From assembly GCA_946699065.1 (NCBI GenBank), contig CAMPDV010000096.1, forward strand, positions 620,001 through 684,000: a stretch of 64,000 nt of DNA, given 5' to 3'. Position 1 is the first letter of the stretch; each line of letters starts with the position of its first letter. The notes beneath the pieces were generated by a model. It was not told the DNA's origin and ran no database searches. It saw only the letters and a program-made list of their open reading frames with translations. This document shows, piece after piece, positions 22,863-34,080 of the stretch. The translations under genes and the position numbers were made by a program. The DNA comes from Loxodes magnus. Lineage: Eukaryota; Ciliophora; Karyorelictea; Loxodida; Loxodidae.

Positions 22863-24605
22863 TCATAAGGTTTAAGGCTACTAGTTTATAATATTCTGTT
22901 GACTTATTATAATATTTCTATCTTATTAATTTTAATCAATGCAATAAGAAATAAGATAAACAGGAAGAAAAACACTCTCCTTATAAACTATATGCAATCC
23001 ATTATCATCAGTACAACTATCATATAGCATATTTCCTTATTGATCCAAATCATTTAAATTTTGATAAAAATTGTTTAAATAATTAGGATGCTATTGTAAA
23101 AATTGATGACATTAAGCCTTTTATTAAACTCCAGTTATTACGTCGAATAATAAAATCTAATCAGTAAAATATATATCCTCTACTCTATAAGCAAATTATT
23201 TACATTTTTAAAAACTTTCATCAAAATAAATTCCAGCTCCATACTCCCTTTATTCTGAATTATTAATACTTAGACCCATTTCATTTGAAATTATTGTTTA
23301 AGGATTAGTTTTACTTGACCCATAAAATAGTAATTTTCTTTCTATTGGTTTTCCCTATTAGAGACTTTTTTAATTAACTTTTGTCTAAAATTTAATACAT
23401 TATTCATAGTTTTAAATCTTTTAAATTCTTAGTATATTTTCGTCTTGTATCATTTATAAAATACTCTTAAATTCATAGCTGTTTTTCTTTAAGTTAATCA
23501 AGTTAAATTTATTTGTTTAATTTACTTAAATTTCGCTTTGCAAGTATTAATCATAACTGCATTAATAAATTAAACTATGCAACTGTTAACATTAGAAACA
23601 CAAATAAGCTTCACAAAGCAAACACTGTCTAAAGGGTAATTCTTCTAGTTATTACTTCTTCTTTTATAGCAAATTATTTAAATAATAACTAGGAATTTCT
23701 TGAAACTTCGATACTTAAATTTTTATTTATTATATAAAATAACTTTCTAAACTAAGTTTCTTATTTTCCAGAACTTAGTCAATAAACTATATAATTTCCT
23801 TTCCACTTATCCTATCTTATTTAACTCCTTAATAGTTTAATAGTTCCTCTGCTTATTCTATATCATATTTTACTCACACTAGAGCTTAACAACTTTATAG
23901 CACTCCAAAATCTTAAGCTAATAATACTTTCAAGTAAAATAAGTAATTTTATAAAATTAGTTCTATATCTTTGATTTCTAGCTTTCTAACTTTAATTGTA
24001 GTAGAATTTAGAAGATCTTCCATTAAGATACTCTTCTTAGCACTATTAATAATAACGCATTCTTTGTTTCCACATTAGTTGCAGTCTATTATTTACTATT
24101 TTATCATTTTTCCTAACTTTATTTAATTTCTATATTTTTTGATTTGCTAACAGCTAAATGTCTAGTGTTCTTTGAAGCCACATTCAGTACAAATTTGTAT
24201 ATTGCAATTAATGCATAAAGAGCTTTTTATCTCGCATTAAACTTCTTGTAAAGTTTTGCATTAATAGCACTTTACTTATTTACTAACCTTTCCATTTAAG
24301 ATCTGAGAGATATTTTCTATTTAACCTTTTTATGCAATTTCTTATATATCAGCTTAATGCAAATTTGAATTGCAAATATTACAGTTTATCTGTGAATCGA
24401 TGTGATTACTTCTCATCTTATGAATTAAGTGCTTGAGACAAATAACATGTCCACAATTTTTTAACTTAAGTAAAAATTAGCTTTGAATACATGTATTACA
24501 AAGCTAGCATAATTTAAGCTTTTCTTTAATTTTTATTATTTTTATATCAGAAGTTTATCTTTCGTATTTCTAATTACATTTGCAATCAATAATAAAGTTA
24601 GCCAT
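22863..24605 (-). CDS. RING/B-box-PARP gene, copy A2
   Basis: ATG 24605 to TGA 22863-22865, 581 codons including one internal TGA at the same place as in the other copies. Domain order is as for A3: RING-type finger, B-box-like cluster, third Cys cluster, PARP domain with Tyr-Tyr-Leu in place of His-Tyr-Glu. Relative to A3 it has an in-frame 6-base deletion in the linker before the PARP domain, and like A3 it has EDIYF where A1/A4 have KDWNF. The preserved frame through indels argues for protein-level selection or recent copying of a working gene. Confidence 0.8.
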
Positions 24606-25231
24606 TCATATTAGATTTCAACTTTAACTGTATAGTTTTCATTTCAATCTCTATAAGATGCATTAGAAGCATTTATCGATTCATTAGTCTTCATTTTGCC
24701 TATTTCTCTTTTCTTTACTTTCAAACTTTATCGGGTGACAAGTAGAGAACTACTCTTAAGACACATCTTTTTATTTAGTTTATATCTCTAAATCAGAATC
24801 AGATTGATCTCTCAAAGTACTTTGTGTATAGTATTCATTATCCTCTTAAAATGCTTATCCTTCAAACTTACTTTTTAGGTTCTACAATTGTTTACTAGAA
24901 CTCTTTTCTTTTTACATTATAAATAAAATAAAAAACTAGGTTAAATACCAAAGTTTAGAAAATAAAGTATTGTAAATAAACTTATAATATAATATTAGTT
25001 AGATTTGATATAACATCTTAATAAATAAATATATTTATTATATAAGATTAAACTAACTATTTTATATTCTTATTTAGTTACTCTTTTAATTTTCTACTTA
25101 ATTATTATTATTTAAATCTTCTTTTTATTATTACAAAGTTAAATTAATTATACCTTATCAAATTTTATTATATAACCTTTATGTTGCTTTTTATTAATTG
25201 ACAGTGAAGACTTAGTTTAATTTAATTATAT
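24606..25231. other. AT-rich 5' flank of cassette A2
   Basis: Closely matches (inverted) 37230-37851. Probably carries the promoter and leader of the PARP gene. I see no distinct motif beyond AT-rich tracts and short Ser/Asn-rich frames such as KTNESINASNASYRD just before the start. Confidence 0.5.
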
Positions 25232-25545
25232 TCAAAAAAAATTAAAATTATAGAGCGCGCAACTCTTTAATTAAAGTCTTTTGAAGTTTAAAAGCGTATT
25301 ATGATATTTTCTTTCCTGTGCTAGGATCCTTTGGAAATTTTTTTTCTCTTATTGAGCCAGCGTCGAAGTGCTTCCCTTAAGAGACCTTAATCTCAGGCAT
25401 CGTCACCATATTGTTACTTGATGCCTCGGTCTTGACATACTTGGTTCCAGCCAAGATTCTTGTTCATGTCTTCACACGTGGTACTTCCTAGTTACTGAGT
25501 ATGTTTCAATGATAAGAGTTGTGCTCCCTATTTAAAATGAATGAT
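25232..25545 (+). repeat. U-family structured element, copy U3
   Basis: Begins TATAGAGCGCGCAACTC, contains a CTTGG-TTCCAG-CCAAG hairpin, and ends TTGTGCTCCCTATTT. It interrupts the 5' flank of cassette A2: the matching stretch at 37175-37245 near A3 runs across the insertion point without it. The left flank matches up to TTTAATTTAATTATAT and the right flank resumes with AATCTGTTTGGA, so this is a filled site against an empty site. Confidence 0.75.
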
Positions 25546-26600
25546 AATAATAATTTGAATCTGTTTGGAGATGAATTATGATATAATGTAATTAATGGTA
25601 GAAACTTCTTGATTTAGTTCTTTTCTCTTATGTTTTCTGGTTTGTTTAGTTGTTATTATAAATGTTTTTCTTTGATTAAATAACTTAATAAGCAGTTTAA
25701 TTTCTTTATTTGCTTGACATCAGAAAAGGTTTAATAAAATTTGTAGTGTTAGGATTATTTATAAAAGATGCTTATGCAATTTGGTATAGTATTGTTTATA
25801 GGTTTGCTTAATTATCTCTTCACTTTTTGAATTAGTAATTTTAAATTTTTAGCTAAATGAATATCTAAATATGGTGATAATTTTGATTTAACTTATTTTA
25901 TTAATAGTAAAGTATTTAACTAAAGTATAATAATAAAAATGTAGAGTAGTTTGAGAAGAGACTGCTATTATTGACGATGATAAAAGTTGAAAGTTTATTA
26001 GAAACTGCTTTTACATTAGATAACTTTAAATAATCTAAATTTACTTATTTTAGGGTTTGTAAAATTTAAACTTAATTGCTTAAGTAGCTTAGTAATTTAA
26101 CGAAGATACATAAAAATAGTGGTTTAATTAAATAGAAAAGAAATAAATAGCTTAGATTTAGTTATTCCTATATAAATTAAAAATAATTAGAAAATAATAA
26201 AAGTTGATAGCATAATTAAACAGTTTAATTCTTAAAGATTATTATAATCATTTGCTAACTTAAATTAAGATTCATATATTTCAACTAATTATAACTTCAA
26301 AACTAAATCATTGTCTAGAACTTTATAAAAATAATTTAAATCAAAAAACTAATTAAATATCTTTAAATTTAATTATAATGTCTTTAACAAATCCTATTTT
26401 AATCATATATTAATAAATAATAATAACTTCAAAAGTCTAAATAATCATTACAAATTTTAAACACTTTCCTGTTCTTACAAGTTTATCAAAGCTTTTAGTT
26501 TATTTAACTTTAGTAGTTTACATTCTATATTTTAATTATTCTAACTATATTTTAATTGGGTAGATTTCTATTTATTAAGAACATTTATTTTTATATATTC
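25546..26600. other. AT-rich spacer in the 9.75-kb repeat, no gene seen
   Basis: Repeated at about 56953-58005. Only short AT-rich frames. Confidence 0.5.
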
Positions 26601-27540
26601 AATTAATCAATAATCAAATCCAAATTATCGAAAAAACTCACCAATCTAAACCTTAGTTCTAATTTAATACCTCAATCTTAAGTCTCAGTTAATTAACAAG
26701 AACCAACAATTCAAAAAAGCTAAATCTACTACTGTTAAGGATTGGGAAAACCTGAATTTTCCAATAAACTCAAAAATATTGAAAAATTCCATGAGCAAGA
26801 AAATATTTAGCTTTAATCCTTAATTGAGAAAATTAATACAAACTATAGATTATTAAAACGGAAAAATAGAATCTTCGGCTTCTTTTGTAAGATGAAAAAG
26901 GAAGATCAAGATTAGATAAGTTAAGTTTAGTTTTAAATTTAACCCATAATTTCCAATTTGTACTATTAGAGAAAAACCTAGCATCAAATCCATAGAAAAT
27001 TAAAGAATAATTTCAATATAAAATAAAAAAAGCTAATCTCAAACAGAAAAGATGGAAATTGAACAAAAATTTTAAGCACAATAAAAGTTTTACTTCAAGC
27101 CCTAAATAAAACTTTACTGTTCTGTCGAAAGACTGGACATTTGTATTGAGGTAATATCTGAAGTGAAGAAGAGTACTTGAGCAGCACCAAAAATAATTTT
27201 GAACATAGAGGAAGTTATGATGTAACTACTTTAGAGATATTAATATAAAGAAGTCGGTATTAGTTAATTCAAGTGTGATACTAAACAAACAGGATTTTGA
27301 TAATTAATAATAAAAAAAAATAGCTTCAAAAGGATAACGATGGCCTTATAATTTATTTAGAAAAACTGGAAAAAAATTAAAAGAAGAAGGAAGAACAATT
27401 CTATGAGCTTATTGAAGAGAAAGGAAGAATTATCTCAATTTGAAATTGATTCAGATTAAGAAATATATAGTTGAGAAATGAGTATAAAACTTTTTCGTCT
27501 TTAATTTGAGGAAACATTACTCTTATTAAAGATGACTCTA
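26600..27540 (+). pseudogene. Decayed ORF1-like region with knuckle remnant
   Basis: A frame open from about 26600 to 27060 is Asn/Gln/Ser/Lys-rich with coiled-coil-like parts. It is followed by a damaged zinc knuckle (CRKTGHLY at about 27118-27145) and an acidic Lys/Glu-rich tail (about 27370-27480, with KEELSQFEIDSD). The same sequence lies at about 58005-58950. Probably another ORF1-type retroposon relic; family not matched to the others. Confidence 0.4.
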
Positions 27541-27777
27541 ACCCTCTTAGTTAAAATAAATTATTTATTAAATATAAATTAATTAATTTATTTGTATTAA
27601 ATAATGATTAAATCAAGAAAAATTTAAATAAAAATTAATTAGATAAATTATTTAAAATCTTTTTAGAATTGATATAGGCATGAAATTAGAATAAGTAAAG
27701 TAATTAATATAATAATATGCTTCTATTTTATCAGTAAATATTTTATTTTTTTATTACTTTATTAATTATAATATAAA

Positions 27778-28800
27778 ATGGCTGCCTTCAAGAAGGGTTT
27801 TTTTACCACCTCCTCACAACAGGAGAAAACCAGAAGCATAAATTCTCACCACGTCTTCTTCAATTTAACGCTCTTCTTAATACAAATAATTAGAAATATC
27901 TAAAAGATTAGAAGAACTTATAATTATGTTAACTTCTACAAATTAAAATAAAGCAGATCTCTCCTATCAAAGGACAAGTAAGACTGAGATAAAAATTCAG
28001 AACAGGAAAGCTAACAAAACTCTAAACCTCCATTGAAAACTGAAAAAAGAGACCACTGAATCGATAAAAATAATAACGAAAAAATAAAAAATAAGCGAAG
28101 AAGGAAAGTAAGATAATTCATTATAGATACTATACCTTTGATTTAGACAATACGGAAATTGAATAAATGGACTCTTAATAGATGAAACAGCTGATTAATC
28201 AACTTATTAGAAACATATAAAACTCGAAGAGGAATTAAACTCCCAGAAGGAAGAGATGTTTGCAATAAGTCAGGATTTGATAAATCATGAAGATGATGAT
28301 GAAATTCATATGGTAGACCGAAGAGATAAAGTCGGAGTTTATGAGCGAAATGAAATTTGGAGAATGATATTTGAATAATGCAAGAACAAGACGAGAAAAA
28401 CTGAGTAAAACAAGATTCAAGACTCAAATTAATAGAAGAAACCTGTAGAAGCCTTCATAAGGAATTCCAATAGAAATATAGAAACAAGAAAAGATATTTC
28501 CTAGAGCGAGAATAAGATGCTACATTTGTAACAGTACTTGACATTTATGACGGAAATGGTCCAATAGAAAAAAAATGAATATCTGGAGAAATGTTAACTA
28601 ATAGCAACAGAAGTAACGAGCGACGGAATTCTTCCCTTCGGAAATGGGAAAATCTGGAAAAAAAACTATCATCTCAGATTATATAAAAGAGAGAAGTCAA
28701 TGAAAAAGTGCAATGTAAGGACAGAACATGAAGGAACGGAAGTTTTATACATTTAAAACTTCAATTAAGCCGGAAGGCGAACAGTTATTTTAATGATTAA
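27778..28800 (+). pseudogene. ORF1-like retroposon unit (FKxGFF family) in the left repeat
   Basis: ATG 27778 in ATATAAAATGG begins MAAFKKGFFTTSSQQEKTRS. Coiled-coil pieces follow (EMKQLINQLIRN region around 28170). A degraded knuckle CYICN...HL-TGA-RK lies at about 28520-28560, with TGA at the Trp position of its relatives. The tail has TTTAAAACTTCAATTAAGC near 28750. Several frame changes. Two short minus-strand standard-code frames over 28143-28427 are antisense shadows. Confidence 0.6.
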
Positions 28801-28879
28801 TGATTACTTGATTAATTATCTAATTTTTTATGCTAGATTAGAATTTAAATTTTATTGTTAAATTTCCATTGGATTGTCT

Positions 28880-29115
28880 GCAGTTAATTTCTTAATTAAA
28901 TAGATACATAAAAGCATTTAAGCATAATTCTGAATTTGGGATTTTATTATCATTTTAGAGTTAGTTAATTTGCAAGTCAAGGCTGCTTATTTGCTGAATT
29001 AATTGCCGCAGTGCATCTTTTATTCTTTTGTACTTAGCCTTTAACGAATATATCTCAATCAAGTTATCTTATTGTTAGATAGTAGATTGATTTTAGGTGA
29101 ATCGTTTCTAGGATA
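28880..29115 (-). pseudogene. 5' fragment of a MAPKKQ-family ORF1, minus strand
   Basis: Matches the first about 200 bases of the 21060 unit: after the degenerate start, coiled coil IEIYSLKAKYKRIKDALRQL then IQQISSLDLQINQLQND. It is open for more than 70 codons here, which identifies the correct coiled-coil frame in the other copy. Confidence 0.5.
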
Positions 29116-29119
29116 CCAG

Positions 29120-29320
29120 AATAATCGTCAGGTACTAAGTAAAAATCTATAAGTGGACATTTTTAGTAAAGTTACATATTGACAGTTGAAATATTTTTGA
29201 TTAAAATGTCTGTAATTTTATATCTTTTCAATCTCCAGAATTTTTTAAACTATTTTTATCTCCATAACTGAGAGTCCACCTTTGGATGGGACTATTCCAA
29301 TTTTATCGGCATTTAAAATT
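29120..29320 (-). pseudogene. Fragment shared with 46653-46877
   Basis: Minus-strand sequence aligns over about 190 bases with the plus strand at 46670-46860 (AAAATTACA...CATTTTAA...TTTACTTAG blocks). The other copy reads KLQAFQAKNIPIGNISLYFQ then GPFVEFYLASVDYYK in one frame. Family unknown. Also present at about 60530-60735. Confidence 0.35.
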
Positions 29321-29561
29321 CTTTCATATCATATCAAAAAATATTTTAATGTTTGGATTTAATTTATTTTTTATTTTAGAAAGAATAGCTTCATCCTATT
29401 GTGATATGAATGATAGATCTCCTTTATTATTTAAATGTTTACTTTTTTATATAAGATTAAAGAATTAATTCATAAATCTAAATAGTATCCTTATAATAAT
29501 TAAAAACATATGCATAAATAAATTAAAATAATACCTATTATTTATTCATATCATATACAAA

Positions 29562-30425
29562 ATGGCTTCTAAGAAACAGCAGAACTTTGAACATAACATT
29601 TAAACAGGAAAATTCTCTAAAAATAAAAAAGCGAAATAATTACAATGAGAGAAAGTGAGAAATATGATTGATATGACGAACATTAACCACTTGGAAATCC
29701 AGAATTAAAAAAACTTCCGGACACAAAATAAATAGAAATATTATCTAAGTCATTAAAAGAGTTTATGTTCAAAAATAGATACCTCACTGATAAAGTAGAA
29801 AAATTAGAAAAACTAATAATGTCTTTGCTTGAGAAACAATATTAATAATCATAAGAAATAGAAAACAAACTGGAACAAATAATTCTTTAAATTTAATAAT
29901 AAATTCAGGTAACGCCATTTTCGTTTTAACAGAATCAATCAGATCCTATGGAAATAGAAAATGAAATCTCAAATTAAAATAAACAGTAAACAATAATTTA
30001 AAATAACTATTAAATTTAAATTAAATAAGTGTAACAGGAATAATAGAGTAAAAGAAGAATTAAATGCTAAGTGTGCAATAAATAACACCAATAAAAATAT
30101 TGCTACTAACTAAGCGAAATTTAAAGAAAGAATAAATAAGATATTTTTAGAAAACTATTTAGGATATATCCAACATAAAGCGGAAAAATTTATAGAAAAA
30201 AAATTCTTTAATTCAAATCTTAATCCTTGGAGAAATAATTAGGAACGCTACATGCAGGAATAAAACTATTTAGGATATTAAAGGGGGTGTACTAATGAAG
30301 TGCTATACCGCCTAACTAAGCCTAGTAGGAACTCATGACAAACTAATGGAGACAAGCTGATAGAATAGGCCATCTGGCTGACTACTAAGGCTTTAACAAA
30401 GCTTTTTAACTTTAACTTTTTTTAT
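29562..30425 (+). pseudogene. MASKKQQ-family ORF1 unit with structured 3' tail, copy 1
   Basis: ATG 29562 gives MASKKQQNFEHNIQTGKFSK. After a frame change a long frame runs to TGA at about 30293, with a coiled coil (DKVEKLEKLIMSLLEKQY) and a knuckle CQVCNKQHQQKYC (Cx2Cx3Hx4C). A tail of about 140 bases follows (GGGGGTGTACTAATGAAG...), containing the hairpin GCTTT-AAC-AAAGC, then TTTTTAACTTTAACTTTTT. Other copies are at 51540 and 60976. An ORF1 with a structured end but no reverse transcriptase suggests a non-autonomous retroposon. Confidence 0.6.
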
Positions 30426-30839
30426 TAATATTTTAATTTTAAATTTTAAAGCTTTATTATTAGAAGATTAAATGTTTAATTTTAGCATTTAATTTTATAT
30501 TCATATTAGAGTGAAATTTTTATTGGAATTTGCTTCTTCAGAATAATGAATACTCTCAAATATTACTTAAAATAGAAATTTATTTCTTTCTTTAATTTTT
30601 ATTTCTGAATTTATAATTTTAAATTTAATTTGTTCAGGCTTTCTTAAGTTTATTATAAGAAATAGCAAACTTCTCTTAACTAATTTTTATAAAAATAAGA
30701 ATAATAAAGCAAGCCAAATTAATACTACCTTAACTGATTCAATACTGATAAACTCTAGAACCTTTAACTCAATCCGTCCAATAAAAATTATTACATATAA
30801 AATGAACTAAAAGAATTAAAAAATAGAAAAACTACTTTG
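30426..30839. other. AT-rich segment at the arm boundary
   Basis: The inverted-repeat arm begins within it at about 30600. The minus-strand frame of the membrane ORF continues open through here without TGA, but this may be chance. No other feature. Confidence 0.4.
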
Positions 30840-31366
30840 GATATAATATTATTAAGAATATATTATGATATCTCTATGCTAGATTATCCTATTAAAAATA
30901 ATAAATAACATAAAGACTAAGTAATAGAACTAATACCACAAATATTTTATTTCAATTTTTTTAATTCTAATATCAAATAAAATAATTTTAAGAAAAGTAA
31001 GAAAAGTGAAAAATAGTATAATATTAGTAAGCAAGCATTCCAATGGAAATTAAATCTTAATTATAGTAATAAGATACACATTAGATAAATTTTCATGTAA
31101 GAAAGATTCGGTGCTATATATATTAGAATCATCATCAATAAAAATAATGCTGAAAGAAAACAGAAATTGAAAGAAAGAATAAATAAGAAATAAATTATAT
31201 TAAATTTTTTGCTTTTACCAATGCTGTCTGGATTAATATATAGGAAGAAGTTCTTTAATTCAAGAATTAATGAATAGAATAACAATTAAAGAAGAAGACA
31301 GTGTGATAACAAGGTTTTGGGAAAGATAAGGATAGCAGTCCAACAAAGTCCTTCGTAATCCTTCAT
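30840..31366 (-). CDS. Hypothetical hydrophobic (membrane) protein, left copy
   Basis: From ATG 31366 the ciliate-code frame reads MKDYEGLCWTAILIFPKTLL, then a long run of Leu/Ile/Phe-rich segments (for example FLFILSFNFCFLSALFLLMM), suggesting three to four membrane helices. Compared with 44867-45403 it lacks 12 bases, exactly four codons. No TGA is met well beyond 30840, so the true end is unclear. No family recognised. It could also be a chance T-rich frame. Confidence 0.3.
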
Positions 31367-32449
31367 CTAATTTGGAAGAGAGCGGGATCAAATAGAAGTT
31401 AACTGTGAAATTCTTTTATAAGCCAATAAAATTAATTTTATATTTTTATCATTTTTATTCTAAATGTTTTCTAATATGTTTATCGAAGTGGTAAGATATT
31501 TTAAAAGATTAAGTTGTATTAGAATTGCTATTTTACTTTATGTGTTGTAGTTTGCTTATCATATAAATATTTGATTTTATAGCACTCCAACCTAATTTAT
31601 TAAGTTTTAAATACTTTATTTTTAGAAAATAAAAAAAGTTTAAGATATTATTCTTTTTATTTTAGAATTATTGAAAGTATTCTATTTTATAATTAATATT
31701 AGTATAGTATTTTTGTTTACTGAATGTAGTTTATTATTAAATTTGTATCTAGCTCTATTTAACTTTTGTTTGTGCTTAATAAGTTTTTCTTAAATTTCTT
31801 TTATTATTTAAGTGTTTATGACTATCTTTTAAAATATTCCATTATTTATTGATTATTTCCTAATTATGCTACTTTCCCATAAACCATTTTATAATTTTAA
31901 GGACATTAAAATTAATTTAAATGAAGCTATAAGTCTCACAGCATGACAAGCAAAAGCAATGACTACATGCATGACTTTAGTAATTTTATAAATTTAATTA
32001 AAAGATTCTCTACAGTATTGGTAAATATGATTCATAATTATTAAAGCAAAATTGAAATATAGAGTTAGGTTAATTTTAAAGTTAAGCATTAATAATTTGA
32101 ATATAGAGAGTCAATTAATATATTAGAACATATAATAATTATAATATAATAATGAATTTTCCTTTAATATAACTCTAAATTTATAATTTTCTATAAAGAA
32201 TTATTTTATAAAGTTTGCTTTTTAAGTTTAAATTTATGGTTTAAATTAAATTAAAACTACTTAAATTAAAATAGAGTAGATACAATTTATAGATATAATA
32301 GAAATCAATATTTTATACATATATAATAATCTTAACTATTTAGAAATATAATAACACAATCTTTTAACTTAATACTAGGAAAAAGGCTATTTCTAGTGCT
32401 TCACTAAAATTACATATAAATATTCCTTTATTATATCATTATTTATTAA
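31367..32449. other. AT-rich part of inverted-repeat arm, no gene seen
   Basis: Present in all three copies of the arm. Contains GCATGACAAGCAAAAGCAATG near 31942 but nothing recognisable. Confidence 0.45.
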
Positions 32450-33070
32450 ATGTCACCTAAAAAATAACATACTCTCCATAAAACCTTATAACTCAAAGTA
32501 GAATATGGCTAATTATCTTTTCTTATTTAGATAGAAATTAAAAGTTAACAAAGGTATTAGTGATCTCTAAAATAATCATTGTAGCAGATTAAGTAAATTT
32601 TTACAGACAGAATAAGAAATTTTAAATACTAGAAACTATAAACCAGATCAATTATAAATATTAAAATACTAAATGGAATTAGAAAACATCCTGTAATAAA
32701 AACTGTTATTACAAAACGACATCAAAATGCTGATATTGCAAGCGTCTAGGGTATAAAATACGAAGTTTCTACAAATTAGACAAAAATAAGAGGATAATAG
32801 AAAGATTTGACAAAATGTATTTAGGATTTATTGTAATTAAGAATGTTTGCTTTACAGGAAAACACTTAATGTAAAAGTTCCCTATAATTAATAAACAGTT
32901 AATTAATTAAATAGAAAATGATTGGATTATAATTATAGGAATAAATAAAAACAATTTTAAATTCATAAAAACTCATGACAGTTAATTACCCAAGCAAGTT
33001 TGAGATAATTACTATTTTTAAACAGTAAATTGATATGTAGTAAATAAAATAAAAGATGACACTACAATAA
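32450..33070 (+). pseudogene. MSPKKQ-family ORF1 unit, left arm
   Basis: ATG 32450 (MSPKKQHTLHKTLQLKVEYG). Gln/Ile/Lys-rich coiled coil. Knuckle remnant C-TGA-YCKRLGYKIRSFYK at about 32727-32775, with TGA after the first Cys as in the two minus-strand MAPKKQ units. END-TGG-I near 32910 aligns with EKD-TGA-D of the 21060 unit. C-terminal THDSQ...PSKFE block. Frame breaks are present. Confidence 0.55.
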
Positions 33071-34080
33071 TAAATTATGTTATGTGTATTTTTAATTTAG
33101 CATTAAGAAAGTTATTATTAATTTATTTTAAGTATAAAAATAAAAGTTATTAATTAATTTAATTAAATTAATATTGCTAATAAATAATATCTAACATTTT
33201 AAAATTAAGTCTTTTAGAACATTTTATTTTCCTTTTATGTAAAATTGGATCAAATAAAATACTTTTTTCTGTAATTTTAAATATTCTGCATTTTAGTTAC
33301 AACATTTTTAATTTGTATGAAAAGAAATGCTTTTAGAATAAGAGAACTTAGATTAAAAGTTTTAACTTATATAATAAATAAAAGGAAATTTAAAAATAGA
33401 TATTATATTATAATCTTTAATTTTAAGCATTTTAGCTATTTATTATTTTTAATTTATTACTTAAATTAAAATAATACTCTTATATTTATACGCTTATAAA
33501 CAATCCTTATTTTATGATCTTTTTATATTTTATTACTCTTTATGACTTAATTAAGAACTAAGTAAATTTACTAATATTATGCAGCTTTTTAAAGAAGATC
33601 TCTAAGATTATCTTGACTTATGTTATTTAAAAATATTAAGTTTATCTATTCTAAAATAAAAAATTTCCAAAATTTTCTAGTTTAATTAAGTTTAAGTTTT
33701 AAAATGTAATAACTAGTCATTAGTTAAAATTAATTGCATATTAATTTATATTCCAAAAGAGTTTTTTGACTTCTTTAATTGTAAGAGTTGCTTCTTTTAA
33801 TTATAAAAGTTAGTAAATGTTTTTAAATTGTTTTTAATATTGTCTTTATCTCATTATTTTTCTTAATTTACTCCTATTTTCTACTCATCTTCAACTTCTT
33901 CCTTTTTTACTTCCTCCATTCTAGAATCTCAAGTCTTCTTGTCATTATTTTCCTGTTAAATATTTAATTTACAAATCAAAATACTCAATTTAATTCTTAA
34001 AAAGGAATTCATATTTTGATCTTATAGTATGAGATGTCTTTAATTATTATTTTTTCATTCTTTTTCGATATCAATCTCTT
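33071..34080. other. AT-rich part of the arm plus LINE 3' region
   Basis: 33071-33760 is AT-rich without a gene. 33760-34080 is probably the 3' end of the minus-strand LINE that follows. Confidence 0.4.

Larger units (their letters stand above)
22840..32587 (+). repeat. 9.75-kb direct repeat, left copy
   Basis: Nearly identical to about 54240-64000 (offset about 31407-31413), with scattered substitutions and a few small indels. It contains the A2 gene, element U3, several ORF1-type units and the start of the inverted-repeat arm. The right copy is cut by the window end. Confidence 0.9.

Noticed and set aside
28143-28427. Two overlapping minus-strand frames, also at 59553-59837
   Set aside because: Antisense of the FKxGFF ORF1 coiled-coil region; repeated only because the whole block is duplicated.
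29286-29468. 60-codon plus-strand frame, also at 60700-60882
   Set aside because: Short, AT-rich, overlaps a recognised minus-strand fragment, and is repeated only by the 9.75-kb duplication.
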